NCBI GenBank assembly: GCA_043228905.1
Contig: JBHGNT010000016.1
Location: forward strand, 18,228,001 to 18,292,000
Reading direction: 5' to 3'
DNA: 64,000 nt
Source of the DNA: Azolla caroliniana
Taxonomy: Eukaryota; Polypodiophyta
The notes beneath the pieces were generated by a model, which was not told where the DNA came from, searched no databases, and was given only the letters and a program-made list of their open reading frames with translations. The first letter of the stretch is position 1. Each line of letters begins with the position of its first letter. Made by a program: the position numbers and the translations under genes. Below are positions 59,188 through 64,000 of this stretch, in pieces.

Positions 59188-59195
59188 ATGCACTC

Positions 59196-59566
59196 CAATT
59201 GCTTAACACAGATCAATGGAAGAAGGAAGTTTGAAGTGTCCTAACCAAGGAGACACTCAGAATGAGGGCAAAGGTTATGCTCGAGGAAAGCGAAAGAAGC
59301 CACAACAACTGGTTGTGGTGGCACAAAGTGCATGTGAAGCCTTAAGTAATTGGATGCTCTCCATAGCTATGGTGGAAAGAATGGTTGTGGTGGTGTTGGG
59401 AGAAGAGAGATAAGGAACCATCGGTTCTTGGTCAATTCAGCATAAATACATAGGTTATGGATAAAAGAAAAGATTAGGACAAGGATCAAAGGTTCCAACT
59501 TGCCCCCCTCCCCTCAGTACCACACTTGGCACATACCAGAGGATGTGCAGGTTTGGTGGGGGTGGA
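59196..59566 (+). pseudogene. 3' end of a gag-only/gypsy B-like remnant with polypurine tract
   Basis: Little coding survives (a 65-residue Lys-rich piece at 59216-59413). The end is diagnostic: GGCACATACCAGAGGATGTGC then GTTTGGTGGGGGTGGA at 59551-59566, matching the sequence before the LTRs of B, D and E. Confidence 0.6.
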
Positions 59567-60990
59567 TGTAGGTGCTGTTTAAATAGAAATATTAAAAAGG
59601 TTGAGTGGTAGAGAAAGAGAGACATGGAAGCTCTATCAGATTGGGAAGCAATGATATCGAGTCAAGAGGAAGTGTAAAACCAGTATCGACAAGAGGCAAT
59701 GTGGTCATTGACCGTTCGAAGTTTACACCAAAACACTTCACTATTATTCTTTTCTTCCTTTTCTTCTTCGTCTTCTTCTCCATAGTATACTTCTTGTTTT
59801 AGGGTTTATTCTTAGTGAAATTTAAGGTTCTTAGTTCATGATTAATTTCTGAAATTTACCATCGTCATAATAAAACAACATCCAAAAACGTACAATCCCT
59901 ATTTTATAAAGGGAATTTCTTTCTTAATCTAGCAGTTTCAAACTTAATATTGTAAAATTCATTCATAATTTCATGATCGTTGGGTTAATTACATGATTCA
60001 ATCCTAACCTTACGTATAATTCATTGTTCGGGTCGTCACTACCTTCGACTCTAAGTAGCCTTCGACTCTAACAAATCTTTGACTTTGAGGAGCCTTTGAC
60101 TTTGAAAAATCTTCAACTCTAACTTACCCTTGACTCTTAGAATGTTCGACTATAACCTACCTTTGACTCTAGATAACCTTCAACTCTGACATACCTTCGA
60201 CTCTGCAGAGCCTTCAATTCTGACGATATTTTGACTCTCAGGATCTTTCAACTTTGGGTTATCGTCGACTCTATAGAGCTTCTAACCCTAATGATCTTTC
60301 AATTCTGTAGAACCTTCGCATCTAACAATCTTTTGAATCTTAGGATCTTTTGACTCGAACGATCATTCGACTCTAACGAACCTTCAAGTCATCAATCCTC
60401 TCTAGTTCAAATCCCGGTGGTCCCACTCAAGTAGCACACATACACGCGTCGCGACGATGGTGATGTTGCCTCGTGTCGATGCTAGTTTTACACGCCCTCA
60501 TACATGTGGTCCCTTCAACTCTGATGTACCTTCGACTTTGCAGAACCTTCGATTCTGACGATATTTTGACTCTCAAGATCTTTCGACTTTGGGTTACCTT
60601 CGACTCTATAGAGCCTCTAACCCTAATGATCTTTCAATTCTGTAGAACCTTCGCATCTAACAATCTTCTGAATCTTAGGATCTTTTGACTCGAACGATCA
60701 TTCGACTCTAACGAGCCTTCAAGTCATCAATCCTCTCTAGTTCAAATCCCCGGCGGTCCCACTCAAGTAACACACATACACGCATCGCGACTATGGCCAT
60801 GTTGCCTCTTGTCGATGCTAGTCTTACACACCCTCTTGATTTACAACCATAGCTTCCTCGTTTCTCAATCCGGCAGCACTTTCGCATTTCATCTGGTTCA
60901 AGTCCCTCGTGGTCCCACTCAAGTGGCACACGTACGTGTGTAACTTCGCAACAACAACCATGTCACTTCTTGTTAATGTTGGTCTTACAT
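59567..60990 (+). repeat. LTR remnant Q with tandemly amplified 3' part
   Basis: TGTAGG follows the polypurine tract. A 335-base unit starts at 60177 and again at 60512. Each unit contains degenerate CCTTCGACTCTGACG repeats and ends with TTCAAATCCC(C)GG.GGTCCCACTCAAG and a GTCGCGAC-like edge, comparable to the U5 end of B. A third, diverged copy of the end lies at 60890-60990. No coding. Confidence 0.6.
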
Positions 60991-61313
60991 GTTGTCGTAT
61001 TGCCAATGGCACACGATGGGAAACCTCTTCCAAAGCACGTAATTTATGCATTTAAGAAGGATCATATAAGAGCAAAAAGTGAATTTTGAACTCAACACTT
61101 TTCCTTCATCATTGAAAGAATGTAAATACCACTAGGATAAACTATTTTATATATAAATTAATTATATTTCTAATAATATAATCAAATAACCGTTATATAT
61201 AAGCAAACCATGAGAGCCAAGTGGTGTAATGCTCTTAAGATCTTAGTGCATGTGAGACCCTATAAAAAGGGCCTCTTTTCTTATGTAAAAAAGGGGGGAG
61301 AAGAGAGAAGTAT
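60991..61313. other. Intergenic stretch with TATA-like and purine-tract motifs
   Basis: AT-rich, no ORF. CCCTATAAAAAGG near 61258 and a long purine run (AAAAAAGGGGGGAGAAGAGAG) just before LTR S. May belong to an adjoining element end. Confidence 0.4.
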
Positions 61314-61701
61314 TGTCATGAACATCGAGTCGAATTTGAGCCTTAGGTCCTTATATATATATTTCTCCTAGACAAACTTTAGACTTTAAACCTTTGTATA
61401 AAGAGTGGTATGTAAGACTAAGTATGTAAGACCCGGTATGTAAGACTTAGTGTGTAAGACTCAGTATGTAAGACTTGGGATGCAATAATCAGTATGCTTG
61501 CTATTATAGTATGCATGACTTGGCATGAGCATGCTTATCATGCATCACTATATGTAAAAAAAGGGTTGATCTCCCTTGTTAACATCAAGGAGATGAACAC
61601 CAGTCATGGAATAGACATTCTTACTCATTGTCATCAACTTCTCCATCTCTCTATCTCATCAACTTACCCATCTCTTTGTCTTCCAATTGTTCATCCATGA
61701 C
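61314..61701 (+). repeat. LTR of Tcn1-like element S
   Basis: 388 bases with 7-base terminal inverted repeats TGTCATG/CATGACA. TTATATATAT near 61342. A short tandem repeat of GTATGTAAGACT occupies 61409-61475. Gag starts 48 bases downstream. No 3' partner in the window. Confidence 0.65.
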
Positions 61702-61748
61702 ATATTGATCTCCTTTCTTCTTTTTGTCTTCTTTCTCAATACACTATC

Positions 61749-62694
61749 ATGTCAGAATCATCTAGTAACCTTGAGCAAATTTTGGCAATGCTACAACAAC
61801 TCCAACACGAGAATGCAAACTTACGAAACTCTATTCAAGAACTTCAAGTAGCGACGACGATTATACCTCACCCAATTATTGACCCTTCTGTTGTAGAACC
61901 TAATGTCTGCTTGCTAGAAAAAATCGATGGATCAAGGTCACAATTAGGAGACTTCATCACCCAAATCCGCCTTATTATTCATCTTTAGGCCCGACGATAT
62001 TCTGATGACTTTCGACAAGTTGGGCTGATTGGCACGTTGCGGACAGGACAAGTGCAAGCCTGGTTTGCCCCTCTGGTGGAAACTTCTTCGTCTCTCTTGA
62101 ATGACTTCCACGCATTTCTTACTGAATTTGAGGCAACTTTCGGGGAGACCGACAAACGACGAGCCGCACTCAACAAACTATATGCATTACAACAAGGAGA
62201 ACGTGCAACATCAATCTATGCATCTAACTTTCGTTAGCTCGCGTGCGAGGTGGAGTGGGACGGACAAGCCCTCCTCGATTAGTTCCGTCGAGGATTACGA
62301 GGTGAGATAAAAAAATCTTTTGCTTAACTTTCTTGAGCCCACATCTTTGAATGAGGCTATTTCCCAAGTTGTGCGCTGCGATAACCGTCTCTTTGAGTTC
62401 TGGCAAGAGGTATGTCCTCACCAAATCCATCCACATTGGCCAGCCACTTCATCTTCATCGTCAACTCCCGCCATAGATTCTAGTTCCCCAATGGATATCG
62501 ATCGAATTCGCTATCGACCATTGACTAACGTGCAACGACAACATCGTCGAGCCAACAATTTATGTCTCTATTGTGGCGGCCTTGACCATTTGATTCGTTC
62601 TTGCCCAAAAAAGGGATCCCGTCGAACACCACATCATGTGGATGGGGTTAACATTTTCTGCCAACAGGAAAACTCCAATGTCCAGTTGTGGTAG
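61749..62694 (+). pseudogene. Gag of a Tcn1-like chromovirus S
   Basis: Starts MSESSSNLEQILAMLQQLQ. Capsid features: LEKIDGSRSQLGDFITQIRL, GLIGTLRTGQVQAWFAPLVE, LTEFEATFGETDKR, YASNFR, CEVEWDGQAL. In frame with three TAG stops (61986, 62235, 62280), each at a place where this gag family commonly has Gln. A frame change near 62310 leads to 62320-62694 (ISQVVRCDNRLF) and a zinc knuckle CLYCGGLDHLIRSC. Scrambled protease remnants (STDFLDNKL) reach about 62800. Pol is missing. Confidence 0.8.
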
Positions 62695-62815
62695 GGTTGT
62701 GCATCTGGACCACAAGAGTCGACAATTGTGTCAAGGGCACAATCAACCGACTTCCTCGACAACAAGCTTCACACTTCTGGTCACTCTTCAGTTTGGCTCT
62801 AGCACTCATGTGCAA

Positions 62816-62840
62816 GGGGGGGGGGGGGGGGGGGGGGGGG
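62816..62840 (+). repeat. 25-base G homopolymer
   Basis: Uninterrupted G run followed by two TAAGAGGGG units, so it could form G-quadruplex structures. Length may be uncertain for technical reasons. Confidence 0.85.
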
Positions 62841-62868
62841 TAAGAGGGGTAAGAGGGGAAGGACTTGG

Positions 62869-63190
62869 TGTTGACACATGTTGTGTCTAGCCGACTGTTA
62901 TATGTAGAGTCAGTTGGTTGGTCGACATAGTCAACTATTGCGGAAGCAAATATGGATCTTGTTTAGGAATGGACAAACGTAGATTAAGCGTGAGGACGTG
63001 TGTCTTCTCCTTATCAACCTCAGAATGTATACACAAAGACAGATATATGGCAAAAAGTAAATCTATATTATCGTTCGTCACTTTGTACAAGAAGGAATTC
63101 CTCCTTGTTATACAAGAGGGAACTAAGCCCTAACTACAAGGAGTGTTCACACTAAGGTACAATGGTCGGAGTAGGACTTTTAGTCCAACA
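62869..63190. mobile_element. Solo LTR, copia type, with 5-base duplication
   Basis: 322 bases, TGTTGACAC...AGTCCAACA, flanked by CTTGG at 62864-62868 and 63191-63195. A TGCGGAAG motif near the left end is shared with copia I LTRs. No coding. Confidence 0.82.
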
Positions 63191-63195
63191 CTTGG

Positions 63196-64000
63196 ACCTA
63201 ATGGCTTAAAGTATATTGTTTAGATTTTAAGCCCTTTTTTCATTAATTTAACCGTGAGGATGTTCAAAAGGAGTCATCTCATTGCCTTTGCCAATGGTTT
63301 TTTGTTTTAGCTTCATGTAAGTTTTTCCTTTTGGTGATTATGGTTATTGTATTTCAACTAATTGGATAAGTTTAAATATAGTTTGGAAATTCTTTCTTTG
63401 TGAATTCTACATAGGAGTAACCTTATGTACCTTAGGGAACTCATGTAAATAATTAATGCCCTCATGTTATCATAACACCGACAATTCGATTAAAACGTTT
63501 TATACATATTATTTACATCCAAAAGGATGTGATATGAAGGGGATATTTACAAAACCAAATTGAAAAAGGATCTATGGAAGCCACCTGAATTTTATAGAAA
63601 TGGAGGATTATAAACAAGGCCTCGAATGCACATGATATGGAGACTTGTGGTGTAGATAAAGGGGATTTTTAGATATTTCAATTGAAAAAGGGTATATTAA
63701 AGACAAGGAAAAATTATAGAAAAAAGCAAGGCTAAAACTCAGCTCAAATTTATATGATGTGGAAGGTTTAATCTTACCCAAACCTCTATATTGTCCTTAA
63801 TTGAACTTCTGATGATCCCACTCCATACGACATAATCCTGACATGACTACCACATGGATTAGACTTAACATGCCACGTTGCTCATAAATTTTGATCGTCT
63901 TTGAATATTAAATTTCCACTTACATATATTTGCCATTTCTTTGTAACTTTGAAACCTATAGATTCCACACCCACTCACATGAGTGTGGTGTATTTTATTG
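63196..64000. other. Unannotated AT-rich tail of the window
   Basis: No ORF above 60 codons, no repeat structure, no element ends that I can recognise. Confidence 0.5.

Noticed and set aside
59216-59413. Small Lys-rich protein gene
   Set aside because: No start context or homology; lies just before a polypurine tract and is better read as a degraded gag tail.
28643-62282. TAG/TGA as reassigned codons or sites of U-to-C RNA editing
   Set aside because: The stops lie only in transposon relics, gene ends still use normal stops, and CG/CHG deamination explains the lack of TAA more simply. Editing is known from organelles, not from nuclear transposons.

Overview
This window is nuclear DNA of a land plant, and nearly all of it is transposable elements nested inside one another. 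I found no host protein gene, rRNA, tRNA gene or CRISPR array. The plant call rests on many Ty1/copia elements primed by initiator Met-tRNA (TGGTATCAGAG-type sites), Ty3/gypsy elements with plant-style primer sites, a hAT-type element whose ends begin TAGGGATCGGCAACGG, and a stop-codon pattern that fits CG/CHG methylation. A gag resembling Tcn1-type chromoviruses (61749-62694) and a gypsy lineage with an FLDD polymerase motif suggest a seedless or otherwise non-flowering plant. That last step is inference.

Layout. 1-9636: remnants of copia family A on the minus strand, interrupted by a complete copia element (I, 168-5515, exact 5-base target duplication), a truncated repeat-rich LTR (J1) and a solo LTR (6872-7584). 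9637-15181: decayed gypsy element C with its own J-type LTR. 15182-23914: copia fragments K (+), M (-), A3 (-) and N (+); A3 is split by a 1.7-kb LTR with 104-base tandem repeats (J3) and by a solo LTR. 23915-27695: copia A2. 27696-34731: full-length gypsy element B (-). 34736-36546: copia fragments P and H. 36547-46387: gypsy element G (+), the youngest and best preserved, with two identical-length LTRs, gag-pol and a large extra ORF after pol. 46388-50327: copia F inserted in an Athila-like relic R. 50328-57562: gag-only element E (-), itself split by gag-only element D (+, 52025-55370). 58014-59187: hAT-type element. 59196-60990: LTR remnant amplified as 335-base repeats. 61314-62815: Tcn1-like gag. 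62869-63190: solo LTR. The last 800 bases show nothing recognisable.

B, C/J, D and E share one body plan: LTRs TGTC...GACA, a TTGGTGAACCCGACGT-type primer site (decayed in C), a G-rich polypurine tract (C has lost its 3' end) and, where testable, a 4-base target duplication. B and C encode a polymerase. D and E carry only gag, so they presumably borrowed enzymes from relatives like B.

Most useful second-look items: (1) G's large coiled-coil ORF downstream of pol; (2) a duplication that separates G's leading acidic ORF from gag-pol; (3) 17 premature stops in four elements, all TAG or TGA and none TAA; (4) D is nested in E, yet D's LTRs differ from each other far more than E's do; (5) covarying hairpins repeated in D's LTRs; (6) antisense tRNA-like A/B boxes in all four D and E LTRs.
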